Positions 30,401 through 38,691 of a stretch of DNA of 64,000 nt are shown piece after piece. The stretch covers positions 1 to 64,000 of the forward strand of contig QEVJ01000022.1 of assembly GCA_003576845.1 (NCBI GenBank), read 5' to 3'. The stretch's first letter is position 1, and each line of letters starts with the position of its first letter. The notes below the pieces were generated by a model. That model ran no database searches, was not told the DNA's origin, and saw only the letters and a list, made by a program, of their open reading frames with translations. Made by a program: the position numbers and the translations under genes. Source of the DNA: Planctomycetota bacterium (GTDB lineage: Bacteria; Planctomycetota; Planctomycetia; Pirellulales; PLA5).

Positions 30401-30805
30401 TGAATTCCCCAGCCCCCAGCCCCCAGCCCCCAGTCCCTGTTCCAGCAGCTTGAGCAACCGCAACCGGTCGCCATAAATCTCATCGTGCAACACCCGCTCG
30501 CCCGGCTCGGCTTCCCAAGCAGGGAACTTCTCGATGGCCGCCCGCGTGAACAGCGACAGATCGTCGGCAAAGGCGTCGATATCCGCCGCATGAGGACAAA
30601 CGACGAGCACGGGACCAGACGAGCGGTGGGCCAGCGCCGCCGCGGCGAGCGCGCGCGACGATCCCCAGGCTCCGTCGATCGTGGCCTCCCGGCGCTGGCC
30701 GAGAAACTCGACGATCCGCTCAAAGCCGTCGGCGGTACCAAGCCGCCCGGCAAGCAATAACAGCTCTTCCCCGGCGGCCGCCTCCGTTGCAGCCTGTGCA
30801 TTCAT
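27488..30805 (-). CDS. mfd: Transcription-repair coupling factor Mfd
   Basis: ATP-dependent translocase that removes stalled RNA polymerase and recruits UvrA, 1105 aa, near the usual length. In order: UvrB-homology region (residues about 20-330), CarD-like polymerase-interaction domain (LNEGDLIVHLAHGIGRYRGL, about 455), helicase Walker A (GDVGFGKTEVAMRA, about 600), DEEQ box (VVIDEEQRFGV, about 700), and the TRCF regulatory domain at the C-terminus. Residues 124-134 (GLGAGGWGLGN) are encoded by a CCCCCAG-type genomic repeat and look like an insertion. Confidence 0.97.
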   Translation of the reverse strand: MNAQAATEAAAGEELLLLAGRLGTADGFERIVEFLGQRREATIDGAWGSSRALAAAALAHRSSGPVLVVCPHAADIDAFADDLSLFTRAAIEKFPAWEAEPGERVLHDEIYGDRLRLLKLLEQGLGAGGWGLGNSDVVEPVASLAPKIIVTSIQSLLQPAPLPSRLARDTRRLRVGDELDVNDLLAWLVERGFHATSAVELPGEFASRGGILDIFAPDWYEPVRIELFGDTIESIRRFDVAGQRSLAALDAVDVTMLSGSAPDREHLSIYLPADTWTLLVEPGEIDEQARHFLERVEDPQAYHSATAVMAELFKFGCASMESVSVGTGGVTSHVAEAYFRLPVESVERLSGDINRVRTELDIVGRGQKVAVVCRTDAEAERLAEVFADTRLAGEGAIRMVVGHLHAGFRLVRERLVLLSGGELFQRAEIDRPSRRRLGRAIDSFLDLNEGDLIVHLAHGIGRYRGLKMLEKADGHAEEHLEVEFDEGTRIFVPASKINLVQKYIGGTKTRPRLAKIGGATWLKQKKAAEQAVVDLAVDMLDLQAARAARPGIAFAPDTSWQREFDAAFPYRETPDQLVAIDAIKADMQRARSMDRLLCGDVGFGKTEVAMRAVFKAVENGYQAAILAPTTVLVEQHYRTLSARMAAFPFTIARLSRFCTDKEQRDAVAGLAAGGIDIVVGTHRLASVDVSFFNLGLVVIDEEQRFGVEVKEKLKTLRQTVDVLTMTATPIPRTLHMSLLGVRDISNLETPPDDRIAVETRVTRFDETIVRHAVLRELSREGQVYFVHNRIADIESVAQRLREIVPEAKIVIGHGQMPEGKLERVMLDFVEKKYDILLATTIIESGLDIPNANTIFIDDADRYGLADLHQLRGRVGRYKHRAYCYLLVDPRKHLSPVAARRLRAIEEFSRLGSGFAIAMRDLEIRGAGNLLGTQQSGHIAAVGYELYCQLLDQAVRRLKQMPLRESPEVNVDLPVEAFFPREYVGDMRLKIDLYRRLGRIAAGEELADFRAELLDRFGPIPDPVERLLSLVDLRLAAARWRIEQVHVEDRYLVLTYRWRAKIDELAKKSRGRLRVVDERSAYLPLADGIQSSEQVLSAAKALLQLT
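30407..30437. repeat. CCCCCAG repeat inside mfd (copy 6)
   Basis: Four CCCCAGC-type units. On the mfd coding strand this is GGGACTGGGGGCTGGGGGCT, the same module seen at 2275 in uvrA. It is translated as GLGAGGWGLG within the N-terminal region. Confidence 0.85.
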
Positions 30806-31004
30806 GTTGAGGGAATTCTAATGCCGTCGCACGCGACGGCAAAGGAAGGTTCGCGCCGGGTAGGGCAAGGCATCGTCGCGGCTTTGCGGTCGACGCTTGG
30901 AAAGTTATGCTGCAATGGGTTGCGTCGAGCGGCGCACCGGTTCGGCGTATCGGCACTTTGGCCCCGCGCCAACCTTAGCACCCCGTTGAAAAAGGCGTTC
31001 CGAG

Positions 31005-31078
31005 CTGTAGGAGGCGAATCCTTTCGCCGACACCCTCGGAGAAAACGTCGAATCGGCAAAAGGATTCGCCTCCGACAG
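31005..31078. repeat. 26-bp inverted repeat of the CTGTAGGAGGCGAATC family (copy 1)
   Basis: Left arm 31005-31030 begins CTGTAGGAGGCGAATCCTTT; right arm 31053-31078 is its reverse complement with two mismatches. It sits in the 324-base gap between divergent mfd and hemH, ending 51 bases before the hemH start. Nothing else was recognised in the gap. Confidence 0.93.
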
Positions 31079-31129
31079 CGCTATTTGAACGGGCTTTTAG
31101 GCGATTTCCCCAAGCAGGACCGCAGTCCC

Positions 31130-32167
31130 GTGAGCGAACCGTACGATGCCGTCCTAGTCGTGGGGTTCGGCGGTCCCGAGGGACCGGACGAGGTCCTGCC
31201 GTTTCTGGAGAACGTCCTCCGCGGAAAGAACGTGCCGCGCGAGCGAATGCTCGAAGTCGCCGCGCATTACGACCACTTCGGCGGGGTCAGCCCGCTCAAC
31301 GGGCAAGTGCGGGCGTTGCTGGCCACGCTCGTGGCAAAGCTCAACGAGCGTGGGCCGCGACTGCCGGTTTACTGGGGCAATCGCAACTGGCATCCGATGC
31401 TCCCGGATGCCCTCGCTCAAATGCGCGACGACGGCGTCCAGCGGGCGATCGCCTTGGTCCTGGCCGCGTACAGCTCCTACTCAAGCTGCCGGCAATACCG
31501 CGAGGATATCGCGCGAGCACAGGCCGAAGTCGGCGCGGGGGCGCCGCAGGTCGACAAGATTCGCGCGTTCTACAACCATCCGCTGTTCGTCGAGATGTGG
31601 ACGGAGCGGCTCGCGGCGGCGCTGGCGAAGATTGCGGCCGAGCGCCGCGGCGCGGCCGAATTGATTTATTGCGCGCACAGCATTCCCGCCGCCATGGCGG
31701 CGAGTTGCGATTACGAGCCGCAGTTGCTCGAAGCTTGCCGGCTCGTGAGCGACGCGGCGGGGCGGCCCGAGTGGAAGCTCGTCTATCAAAGCCGCAGCGG
31801 CCCGCCGAGTCAGCCGTGGCTTGGGCCCGACGTTTGCGATTACCTCCGCGAATTGCACGCGGCAAAGCAACCGGCCGACGTTGTGATCGCGCCCATCGGG
31901 TTCTTGTCTGACCATATAGAAGTGCTCTACGACCTCGACACCGAGGCGCAAGCCGTCTGCGACGCGCTGGGCATGAACCTCGTCCGCGCGGCAACGCCCG
32001 GAACGCATCCGAAGATGATCGAAATGTATCGCTTGCTGATCGAAGAGCGCGTCGGTCCGAACCCGGTGCGGTTGGCGCTGGGCAATCGCGGGCCGTGCCA
32101 CGATATTTGCCCGGAGGATTGCTGTCCGCCGGGGCGGCCCCCGCTGTCTTCGCCGGAAACAAAATGA
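31130..32167 (+). CDS. hemH: Ferrochelatase
   Basis: Inserts ferrous iron into a porphyrin at the end of heme synthesis; 345 aa. Family motifs are AVLVVGFGGPEGPDEVLPFL, AYSSYSSCRQYREDI, the catalytic histidine in YCAHSIPAAMA and the acidic GFLSDHIEVLYDLDTEA. The GTG start was chosen because it immediately precedes the conserved N-terminus (SEPYDAVLVVGFGG); the frame is open far upstream through repeat DNA. The C-terminus carries four cysteines (CHDICPEDCC), which might bind an iron-sulfur cluster as in some ferrochelatases. Confidence 0.95.
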   Translation: MSEPYDAVLVVGFGGPEGPDEVLPFLENVLRGKNVPRERMLEVAAHYDHFGGVSPLNGQVRALLATLVAKLNERGPRLPVYWGNRNWHPMLPDALAQMRDDGVQRAIALVLAAYSSYSSCRQYREDIARAQAEVGAGAPQVDKIRAFYNHPLFVEMWTERLAAALAKIAAERRGAAELIYCAHSIPAAMAASCDYEPQLLEACRLVSDAAGRPEWKLVYQSRSGPPSQPWLGPDVCDYLRELHAAKQPADVVIAPIGFLSDHIEVLYDLDTEAQAVCDALGMNLVRAATPGTHPKMIEMYRLLIEERVGPNPVRLALGNRGPCHDICPEDCCPPGRPPLSSPETK

Positions 32168-32180
32168 GCGGGGGCGCGGA

Positions 32181-32870
32181 ATGCGGCGACGAGCGGTGGT
32201 TGGCGCGGTGGTCGTAATAGCGCTTGCCGCACTGGCGTGGCGGCTTCGCGAATCGCTTACGCTCGACAACCTCGTCGCCAACGAGCGAGCGGTCCGCGAG
32301 TTCGTCGATGCCCGTTGGCTTTTGGCGCTGGCCGCGGCATTTGCGATTTACGTCGGCGTAACGGCATCTTCGTTGCCGGTGGCGACGGCGTTGACGCTGG
32401 TTTACGGCTGGCTGTTCGGATTCTGGCCCGCGGTCGTGCTCGTCAGCTTCGCCTCGACGGCCGGGGCGACCGTCGCGTTTCTGTCGAGTCGGTTTCTCGT
32501 CGGCGATTGGGTCCAATCGCGGTACGGCGAGCGGCTCTTGCGGTTCAACGAAATGCTCGCTCGCGAAGGCGCGTACTACCTGTTCGCCCTGCGCCTGGCG
32601 CCCTATGTGCCGTTCGTCGTCGTTAATCTCGTCATGGGTCTGACGCAAATGAAGGTTCGCACGTTCTGGTGGGTCAGCCAGCTCGGCATGCTGCCGGCGA
32701 CGGCCGTGTACGTTTCCGTCGGAGCAAGCCTGTCCGGCCCACGCGAGATTCAAGAGCGCGGACTCGCGGGCATCATCACCTGGCAACTCGCGGCAGCGCT
32801 GGTCGCACTTGGTCTCTTGCCGATCGTGGGCCACGCGATTTCACGCCGCCTCCGAAACGACAAGCGCTGA
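32181..32870 (+). CDS. TVP38/TMEM64 (VTT domain) membrane protein
   Basis: Integral membrane protein of the DedA/VTT superfamily, 229 aa, with about five hydrophobic segments. The family signature is GWLFGFWPAVVLVSFASTAGATVAFLSSRFLVGDW followed by FALRLAPYVPFVVVNLVMGLT (quoted in two parts: FGFWPAVVLVSFASTAGATV, then FALRLAPYVPF). Members are implicated in lipid scrambling or membrane homeostasis. It starts 13 bases after hemH and is probably co-transcribed with it. Confidence 0.92.
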   Translation: MRRRAVVGAVVVIALAALAWRLRESLTLDNLVANERAVREFVDARWLLALAAAFAIYVGVTASSLPVATALTLVYGWLFGFWPAVVLVSFASTAGATVAFLSSRFLVGDWVQSRYGERLLRFNEMLAREGAYYLFALRLAPYVPFVVVNLVMGLTQMKVRTFWWVSQLGMLPATAVYVSVGASLSGPREIQERGLAGIITWQLAAALVALGLLPIVGHAISRRLRNDKR

Positions 32871-32883
32871 GACGCTCGGGTGC

Positions 32884-32963
32884 CACTGCTGGCCTGTCCA
32901 GCAGTGAGGATCGCCGTTCGACTTTGGGTTGCGAATCGCACTGCTGCACGAGCCGGCAGTGGC
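32884..32963. repeat. CACTGCTGG hairpin repeats between convergent genes
   Basis: Hairpin 32884-32906 (CACTGCTGG, loop CCTGT, CCAGCAGTG) and a second, looser copy at 32939-32961 (CACTGC ... GCAGTG). They fill the 104-base gap between the TVP38 gene and the opposing propeller gene. Confidence 0.85.
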
Positions 32964-32974
32964 CCCGCCCAAGA

Positions 32975-34255
32975 TTACTCTTTTCGCCCGACATGCAAGC
33001 AGCGAAGCACGCTCGCATCGCGCACGTACAAGCGGCCACCCGCGAGCGCCGGAATCGCCCGCGCGGTTCCGTCGAGCACCTTCGCCATCGCGAGCGGCTT
33101 GAACTTGTCCTTCGCCGGCTTGAACAGCACGAGGGTTCCGTCGTCTTTCAGGGCCAGGCATTTTCCGTCGGCGGCGATGACATGGGCGACGCCAAAACCG
33201 TCCTCCGACCACAGCACGCGCCCCGTCTTGGCATCGACCGCCCGCAAATGAGCCGGCGGTTGATCGGCCCTGCCGTCGCAGCCGTAGAGCACGCCGTCGA
33301 CGTAGACGCAGGTCGTGTACTGACTCGCCATCGCGTTGCCGCCGCTCCAGAGCGGCGTCGCGCGATCCTTCTCGATCGTCGCCATGACCGCGCCGATGCC
33401 ATAGCTCGCGGTTACGAACACGTTGCCGTCGCACACGAGCGGCACAGCGGCGTTGACCGTCGGTCCGCGCTTGCCGAACGCAAACCGGAACCGCTCCTTC
33501 CCGTCGGCCGGATCGAGTGACACGACGTGATAGCGCGTGACGAAGATCGCGTGCCGCACGCCGGCCGCGGTCGCGGCGATCGGCGCGGAGTAGCTTGCGG
33601 GGTCTTCGTCCGTCTGCCAGACGGTCTTGCCGTTGTCGAGGCGAAACGCCACGATCCCGGCTCCGCGCCGCCCGCCGACGTTCACGAGGAGTTTGCCGTC
33701 TTCGACGAGCGGTGTGCTTCCAGCGCCGAAGTAGCTTTCCGGGACGGCGAACTCCTCGGCCAGATGGCGGACCCAGATTTCCTTGCCGGAGTCGAGCGCT
33801 ACGCAAAACAATTCGCCATCCGCGCCGAGGCAGAACACGCGCCCGTCGTGGATCACCGGAGTCGCCCGCGGCCCGTCGTCTTCGGAGATCGTGCTCACGT
33901 ATCGGGTCGGCCGGGCGTGTCGCCAGAGCGGCTTGCCGGTCGCCGCGTCGAGTGCTTCGACGGCCTGCTCGTCGCCTTCGCGGTGAAACAGAATCGCCGT
34001 CCCGTCCGCGACGGAGATCGACGCGAAACCGCGTCCGACCGCCCGCTCCCAAACGACCTTTGGGCCATCCTTCGGCCAGGCCTCGGAGAGCCGCTCGTCC
34101 TTGGCCGCGTGGCCGTTGCGGTCGGGTCCGAGAATTTGCGGCCAATCTCCCGCCCAAGCCGTCCCGCCGGACGCGAGACCGCCAATCGCTATCCCACCGA
34201 GGAGCGTGGCACGATGAACCAATTCGCCTAGACGCCAAACTCCGCGGCCTGTCAT
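32975..34255 (-). CDS. PQQ-binding-like beta-propeller secreted protein
   Basis: Exported eight-bladed propeller protein, 426 aa. GGGAGG precedes the ATG, and a signal peptide (LLGGIAIGGLASGGTAWA) is followed by the family start GDWPQILGPDRNG. Repeated blade motifs include VEALDAATGKPLW, FCVALDSGKEIWV, VAFRLDNGKTVWQ and AVDAKTGRVLWSEDG. It lacks any recognisable dehydrogenase active site, so it probably binds ligands or acts as a scaffold, as is common in planctomycetes. Confidence 0.9.
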   Translation of the reverse strand: MTGRGVWRLGELVHRATLLGGIAIGGLASGGTAWAGDWPQILGPDRNGHAAKDERLSEAWPKDGPKVVWERAVGRGFASISVADGTAILFHREGDEQAVEALDAATGKPLWRHARPTRYVSTISEDDGPRATPVIHDGRVFCLGADGELFCVALDSGKEIWVRHLAEEFAVPESYFGAGSTPLVEDGKLLVNVGGRRGAGIVAFRLDNGKTVWQTDEDPASYSAPIAATAAGVRHAIFVTRYHVVSLDPADGKERFRFAFGKRGPTVNAAVPLVCDGNVFVTASYGIGAVMATIEKDRATPLWSGGNAMASQYTTCVYVDGVLYGCDGRADQPPAHLRAVDAKTGRVLWSEDGFGVAHVIAADGKCLALKDDGTLVLFKPAKDKFKPLAMAKVLDGTARAIPALAGGRLYVRDASVLRCLHVGRKE

Positions 34256-34396
34256 AATCCCAACCTCCCGGTAGAATGCAGTGTTCCGATGGCGCAAGTG
34301 AAATGCGTTGCTTCACGGCGTGCAACGGCGACGATTGTAAGCTCGCCAAGCAAGGATTGCAGCCGCGACACATCGCGTATCGGCCCAAACCGTTGG

Positions 34397-34421
34397 GTGG
34401 GTCGAACGAAGTGAGGCCCAC
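34397..34421. repeat. GTGGGTCG dispersed repeat (copy 3)
   Basis: Single copy beginning GTGGGTCGAACGAAGTGAGG and ending CCCAC, in the gap between two divergent genes. Confidence 0.9.
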
Positions 34422-34522
34422 CGCGCCGGACCGCCCACGGATACATTCCCGATTCCCTGCCGGCGTCGCCGGTTCGCCTGTCCTCCGTTCCTTCCGACGA
34501 CATTCGTATCCAGGTTGCTTGC

Positions 34523-35974
34523 GTGGCCCGCAAATCGCGATTCTTCCTGAAAAAGCGTGGCAACCGCCGCACGGGTTCGGCCGACGCCGCGCGGTTCGGC
34601 GAAGCGGCCATGTCCTTTGCCCTGCTCGCCGTTGGCGCGGCGGGGCTGTGGGCCGTGCTGAGCTGGTGGATCGTGCCCCATTGGCAGGCGGACTACGACT
34701 TCGTGGAAACGGTGGGCACGATCGTCGACGCCCGTATCGAGGAAACGCAAGTCGCGGCCCTGGACAAGCCCGTGTATCGCGCCCGGTTCGAGGTCGAATA
34801 CGAATTCGACGGCGTCAAACGGCGGGTGTGGACGCTGAGCGCGTCGAACGATTACTCCGCCGACCGCGCCGACGAGGAGCGCGTGCTCGAACGATTCGCG
34901 ATCGGCGAGCAGTATCCCGCCTGGTTCGCGCCGCGCGATCCCGAGCGCGTCGTGCTCCAGCGCGGCGGGAACTGGTGGATCTGGCTGCTGCTGGTGATTC
35001 CGGTCCCGTTTATCACGATCGGCGCCCGCGGTCTGGTTTATACGGTCATGAATTGGCGCACGTCGAGCGAGCGCCGCGCGGCGCCCGCTCGCTCGAAGCA
35101 AAGCGAGCCGCGCATCGCGGCCGGCCACGAGCAGGACGCCGAGAGCCGCGACGACGACGCGGCGCCCGCGGCACAGATTGCGCTGCCTACCGTGCCGCTG
35201 GCGGAAAATCTGACCAACAGCCCCGGCACGCATCTCGCCTATCGGCTGCCGATGTCGAGCGAGTCGAGTTGGCGGCTGTTCGGCGCGGTGCTGTTTTGCG
35301 TGCTCTCGGCCGGCGTTACGGCTGCGTGTATCTGGCTGGCGATTGCAGCGCACGTCCGCGCCGATGCCGATTGGCTGCTCGATTTGTCGATTCTGCCTCT
35401 GGGCGGCGTCACGGCCTGGTCCGCGGTGCTCGTCGCGCGCCAGTGGACCGTGTCCAATGCCGTCGGGCCGACGATGGTGGAAATCGCCGACCATCCGCTG
35501 TTTCCCGGCGAGACGTGCGAGCTGATGGTGCTCCAATCTGGCCGGCTGGCCGTGAATTGGCTCGAAGCTACGCTGTTCTGTACGGAGCAGGCCTCTTATC
35601 AGCAAGGGACGGACATTCGCAGCGAATCGGCCGTCGTGTGGCGCGAACGCGTCTTGCGGTGCGAGCGGTTTCGCATCGACGACGATCAGCCGTTTCAGCG
35701 CAAGTGCTTGTTTACCGTTCCGGGTTCGGCGATGCACTCGCTGTGTTGCCCTTCGAACGAGATCCGCTGGAGCATCGTGGTGCGCGGCGAGGCGGAAGGC
35801 TGGCCGATCTTCGAGCGCTCTTTCCCGATCGTCGTCTATCCGCCGCGGACGCCGGCCCTCGTCGAACGCCGCGCCGCTCGAGGCCGGCTGAACGGGCACG
35901 CCGTCGCGGCCGGTTCGAGCACGGCCTTGCGGACCGGCACAAACGGTTCCGCCGCGAAAGGAGACGCGGCATGA
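34523..35974 (+). CDS. DUF3592 membrane protein with a soluble beta-domain
   Basis: Membrane protein of 483 aa and unknown function. The first half is a DUF3592 unit: one TM segment (MSFALLAVGAAGLWAVLSWW), an extracytoplasmic domain (VGTIVDARIEE through AWFAPRDPERVVLQRGG) and a second TM (WWIWLLLVIPVPFITIGARG). After a charged linker, two more TM segments precede a C-terminal beta-sandwich-like domain (VEIADHPLFPGETCELMVLQ onward) that recalls arrestin-like folds. GTG is the best start in view. Its stop overlaps the next ATG by four bases. Confidence 0.8.
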   Translation: MARKSRFFLKKRGNRRTGSADAARFGEAAMSFALLAVGAAGLWAVLSWWIVPHWQADYDFVETVGTIVDARIEETQVAALDKPVYRARFEVEYEFDGVKRRVWTLSASNDYSADRADEERVLERFAIGEQYPAWFAPRDPERVVLQRGGNWWIWLLLVIPVPFITIGARGLVYTVMNWRTSSERRAAPARSKQSEPRIAAGHEQDAESRDDDAAPAAQIALPTVPLAENLTNSPGTHLAYRLPMSSESSWRLFGAVLFCVLSAGVTAACIWLAIAAHVRADADWLLDLSILPLGGVTAWSAVLVARQWTVSNAVGPTMVEIADHPLFPGETCELMVLQSGRLAVNWLEATLFCTEQASYQQGTDIRSESAVVWRERVLRCERFRIDDDQPFQRKCLFTVPGSAMHSLCCPSNEIRWSIVVRGEAEGWPIFERSFPIVVYPPRTPALVERRAARGRLNGHAVAAGSSTALRTGTNGSAAKGDAA

Positions 35975-36489
35975 ACGAGCCTCTCGTCAGCATCGCGCTC
36001 AAGGCGTACACGCGGATCTTCGCGCCCGGCGACGAATTGATCGCCGACTTTCAGATCGACGCGGTCGCGCCGCACGAAGTCGAGGCGGTCGAAGCGTCCG
36101 TCCTCTGGTACACGGAGGGCAAAGGCGACGAGGATCTGGGCGTGCACTGCTTCAAGCGTTTCGACGGCGTGCGCGATCCCGTGCCGCTGCACGAGCTGCG
36201 GTCGATCTCGACCACGCTGCCAGAAAGCCCGCTGAGCTACGACGGCCGCATCGTCAAGATTCGCTGGTGCGTTCGCGTCCGTGCGTTCCTTTCGCGCGGG
36301 CGGTACGTGGTCGCGGATCAGTGGTTTCAACTCGGCAACGTGCCCAGTCCGCGGCAAGTGTTCGAGGAAGAATCGGCGGGCGATGCGGCGGCCGGCGACC
36401 GACCGGACGAGGTGCAACGCGGCGCCAAAGGCGACGTCCGGGCGACGAAGGACGCCGATGCCCGCGCTTCGGCGGCGGCCATCTTCTGA
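35971..36489 (+). CDS. Arrestin-like soluble protein
   Basis: Cytosolic protein of 172 aa. It starts in an ATGA overlap with the DUF3592 gene, with AAAGGAG seven bases upstream, so the two are translationally coupled. The pattern LKAYTRIFAPGDELIADFQI then ISTTLPESPLSYDGRIVKIR resembles arrestin/Spo0M beta-sandwiches; this is inference from pattern. The last 45 residues are a charged, probably disordered tail. The C-terminal domain of the preceding protein shows a similar pattern, suggesting the two may pair. Confidence 0.7.
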   Translation: MNEPLVSIALKAYTRIFAPGDELIADFQIDAVAPHEVEAVEASVLWYTEGKGDEDLGVHCFKRFDGVRDPVPLHELRSISTTLPESPLSYDGRIVKIRWCVRVRAFLSRGRYVVADQWFQLGNVPSPRQVFEEESAGDAAAGDRPDEVQRGAKGDVRATKDADARASAAAIF

Positions 36490-36509
36490 TCGGCGCGAGG
36501 CGAGCGGCT

Positions 36510-37187
36510 ATGCAGCGCGAGGCCCCGCCACCGGCGAACGAGCCCGTCGCGAACGGCGCCGCGGATCGGCCCGCGTCCAATCCGTTTTCAACGCGGCACG
36601 TGCGGCCCGGCGCGATTCCCTATTTCTTTCCCGACGGCACGACGCTCGAAACGCTCGTCGAGCGGCTCGCGGCGAGCGGCTGGCAAGGCGAAGTCGTCGG
36701 CCCGCACGGCAGCGGCAAGTCGACGCTGCTTGCGGCGCTCGTCCCGTGTATCGAGCGTACCGGTCGCCGGGTCGCCATTTATCGTTTGCACGAAGGCGAG
36801 CGCCGCCTGCCCGCGACGCCGCGCGACATGCACGCACTTGCCGCCAATGACGTCGTAGCGGTCGACGGTTACGAGCAGTTGCCGGGTTGGCGACAGTGGT
36901 TGCTTCGCCGGTCGTGCACGCGCCGCGGAATCGGACTCTTGGCCACGACGCACGCGCCGACGGGCTTGCCGCTGTTGTGGCAAACGTCGGTCGACCTTGC
37001 GTCGCTCGAACGCGTCGTCGCGCACGCGCTTGCGTCGCAATCGCGACTTGAGCCGGCAATCGGCCGCGAGGAGATTGCGGCCGCGCTCGCGGCTCATCCC
37101 ACGAATGCCCGCGAAGCGCTCTTCGCGCTTTATGACGCGGTCGAACGCCGGCGGCGCGACGCGCTCCCTGGCGAGCCGCTGCCTTGA
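36510..37187 (+). CDS. P-loop ATPase of the DUF3592 cassette
   Basis: Predicted ATP-binding protein of 225 aa. Walker A is GPHGSGKSTLLAAL; a Walker B-like strand is NDVVAVDGYEQL. It starts 20 bases after the arrestin-like gene in the same operon. The short length and the single ATPase core without an ABC signature suggest an AAA-like or STAND-type regulator rather than a transporter subunit. The chosen ATG is the last one before the family-like region; upstream extension would overlap the previous gene. Confidence 0.75.
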   Translation: MQREAPPPANEPVANGAADRPASNPFSTRHVRPGAIPYFFPDGTTLETLVERLAASGWQGEVVGPHGSGKSTLLAALVPCIERTGRRVAIYRLHEGERRLPATPRDMHALAANDVVAVDGYEQLPGWRQWLLRRSCTRRGIGLLATTHAPTGLPLLWQTSVDLASLERVVAHALASQSRLEPAIGREEIAAALAAHPTNAREALFALYDAVERRRRDALPGEPLP

Positions 37188-37490
37188 GTTCGAACTCTGC
37201 CGCGACACGGCAAAGTCTGCCAGCAACGATTGCACGGGTCGTATGGCATCGCTTCCGCGCGATTGGAGGCGGAAATTCTTACCCGGCTTTCCCCGATTAC
37301 CCGCGCGAATCGACCCGACCGACAGGACGCAAAACTTTAGCAAAAGTCGGCGCCGCGTTCGTGCTTTTGTTGCGATTGCGACGTAGGATTCTTGGAAGCG
37401 GCGCACGTCGCCGCGCGGTCGCGATCCATTTCGGCGCGCCGCACACCCAACATCCGATCGCCGCAAGTCTTCGCCGCGGGGAGCGAAACC

Positions 37491-38402
37491 ATGTCGCACG
37501 TTGGCTCGTTCACTTGGACCACGAAGTTGCTCGCCGCGGCGATCGTGCTCGCCGGCGCGGCAACGGCGGACGCGGCGTGGTGGTCCGGAACTTACTACCC
37601 GGCGTATCGCTCGTCGTACTACCGCTATCAGCCGTACTATGCCTATTACGGCGCGGCGTATGCTCCGGCGCCCGCCGTTGCCGCGCCTGCGGTGGCCGCG
37701 CCGGCCGTTGTTCCCGCCGTGTGCCAGGCGTGCCGGCCGGTGTGCGGCACGACCGTGCAACGCGTGTGCAGCTACGTTCCGCAAACGACGTATCAAGTCG
37801 CCTACCGCGACGTGCCGGTCACGAGCTATCACCCCGTCACGACGGTCGATCACTGTTCCGGCTGCGCATGGACGAGCTATCGCCCGGTGACGACGTGTAC
37901 GCGGCAAGCATATTACGTGCCGCAGACGACGTATCGACCGGTGTGCACGAACGTCGCGATTTCGACGGCGCCTGCGGTTGCTTACTATGCGGCGCCGGTG
38001 GCGGTTGCCGCAGCGCCTGCGGCAAGTGCTTGCTGCCCTGGCACGGCGACCGCGGTCGCGCCCGCCGCAGTCGCGCCGGCGACCGTCGTGCCTTCAGCGC
38101 CTGCGTCGCCGGCCCCGAGCGGGTCCGACATTCCGGCGCCGGCCATCGAGCCGAGCGAAGCGGTTCCGAACGCCTCGGGTCAGTCGATCCTCAACGAAAC
38201 GCAAACCCGCACGACGCCGCCGCCGCAAGTTCAGCCGACGCAAGGCTGGAAATTCGGCGGCCCAGCGCCGACCGAAGCGGCCCCGCGCGACCGGACCGCG
38301 ATGGCCGCGGACGCAGCGCCATCGTATCGGCCGGTCAATCTCACGAAGCCGGCGATTCAACCCGCCGCCTCCACCGCCGACGCCTGGCGCCCCGTGCGCT
38401 AA
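37491..38402 (+). CDS. Exported Tyr/Ala/Pro-rich repetitive protein
   Basis: Exported protein of 303 aa with a signal peptide (LLAAAIVLAGAATADA). The mature part begins with a tyrosine-rich segment (YYPAYRSSYYRYQPYYAYYG), then repeats of the type YVPQTTYQVAYRDVPVTSY separated by Cys-containing spacers (CQACRPVCG, CSGCAW), then a long Ala/Pro/Val region. Proteins of this design are common in planctomycetes and presumably lie at the cell surface. The 303-base gap upstream shows nothing recognisable. Confidence 0.75.
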   Translation: MSHVGSFTWTTKLLAAAIVLAGAATADAAWWSGTYYPAYRSSYYRYQPYYAYYGAAYAPAPAVAAPAVAAPAVVPAVCQACRPVCGTTVQRVCSYVPQTTYQVAYRDVPVTSYHPVTTVDHCSGCAWTSYRPVTTCTRQAYYVPQTTYRPVCTNVAISTAPAVAYYAAPVAVAAAPAASACCPGTATAVAPAAVAPATVVPSAPASPAPSGSDIPAPAIEPSEAVPNASGQSILNETQTRTTPPPQVQPTQGWKFGGPAPTEAAPRDRTAMAADAAPSYRPVNLTKPAIQPAASTADAWRPVR

Positions 38403-38403
38403 C

Positions 38404-38447
38404 TTAGCCCCCGGTGCCATTTAGCCCCCGGTGCATACACCGGGAGC
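38404..38447. repeat. TTAGCCCCCGGTG hairpin repeat (copy 1)
   Basis: A partial unit (38404-38417) is followed by a full unit (38419-38447): ATTTAGCCCCCGGTG, spacer, CACCGGGAGC. It forms a hairpin right after the stop codon of the exported protein. Confidence 0.85.
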
Positions 38448-38691
38448 AATCGGCGCGTTTCGGCGAACGCACGTGCCCTCCGCGCACCGCCGCGACGTTC
38501 TCCAGTCGCGTACACGGCATTTCGCCGCGCGCCCTATCCATTTGCGCCAAGCGACGTTACGTCGCCGTAGGAGCGTCCGCGTCTCCTTGACAGCGGGGGT
38601 CGCAAGAATAGAATCACGAAGGCTTGAATCGCCGAGGATTTTGCGCCACCGCGACGTCGGCGCGGTACGCCCGTCACCGAGGATTTCCGAG

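Noticed and set aside
30821-31129. N-terminal extension of ferrochelatase
   Set aside because: The open frame crosses the 26-bp inverted repeat and has no ferrochelatase similarity; GTG at 31130 meets the conserved N-terminus.
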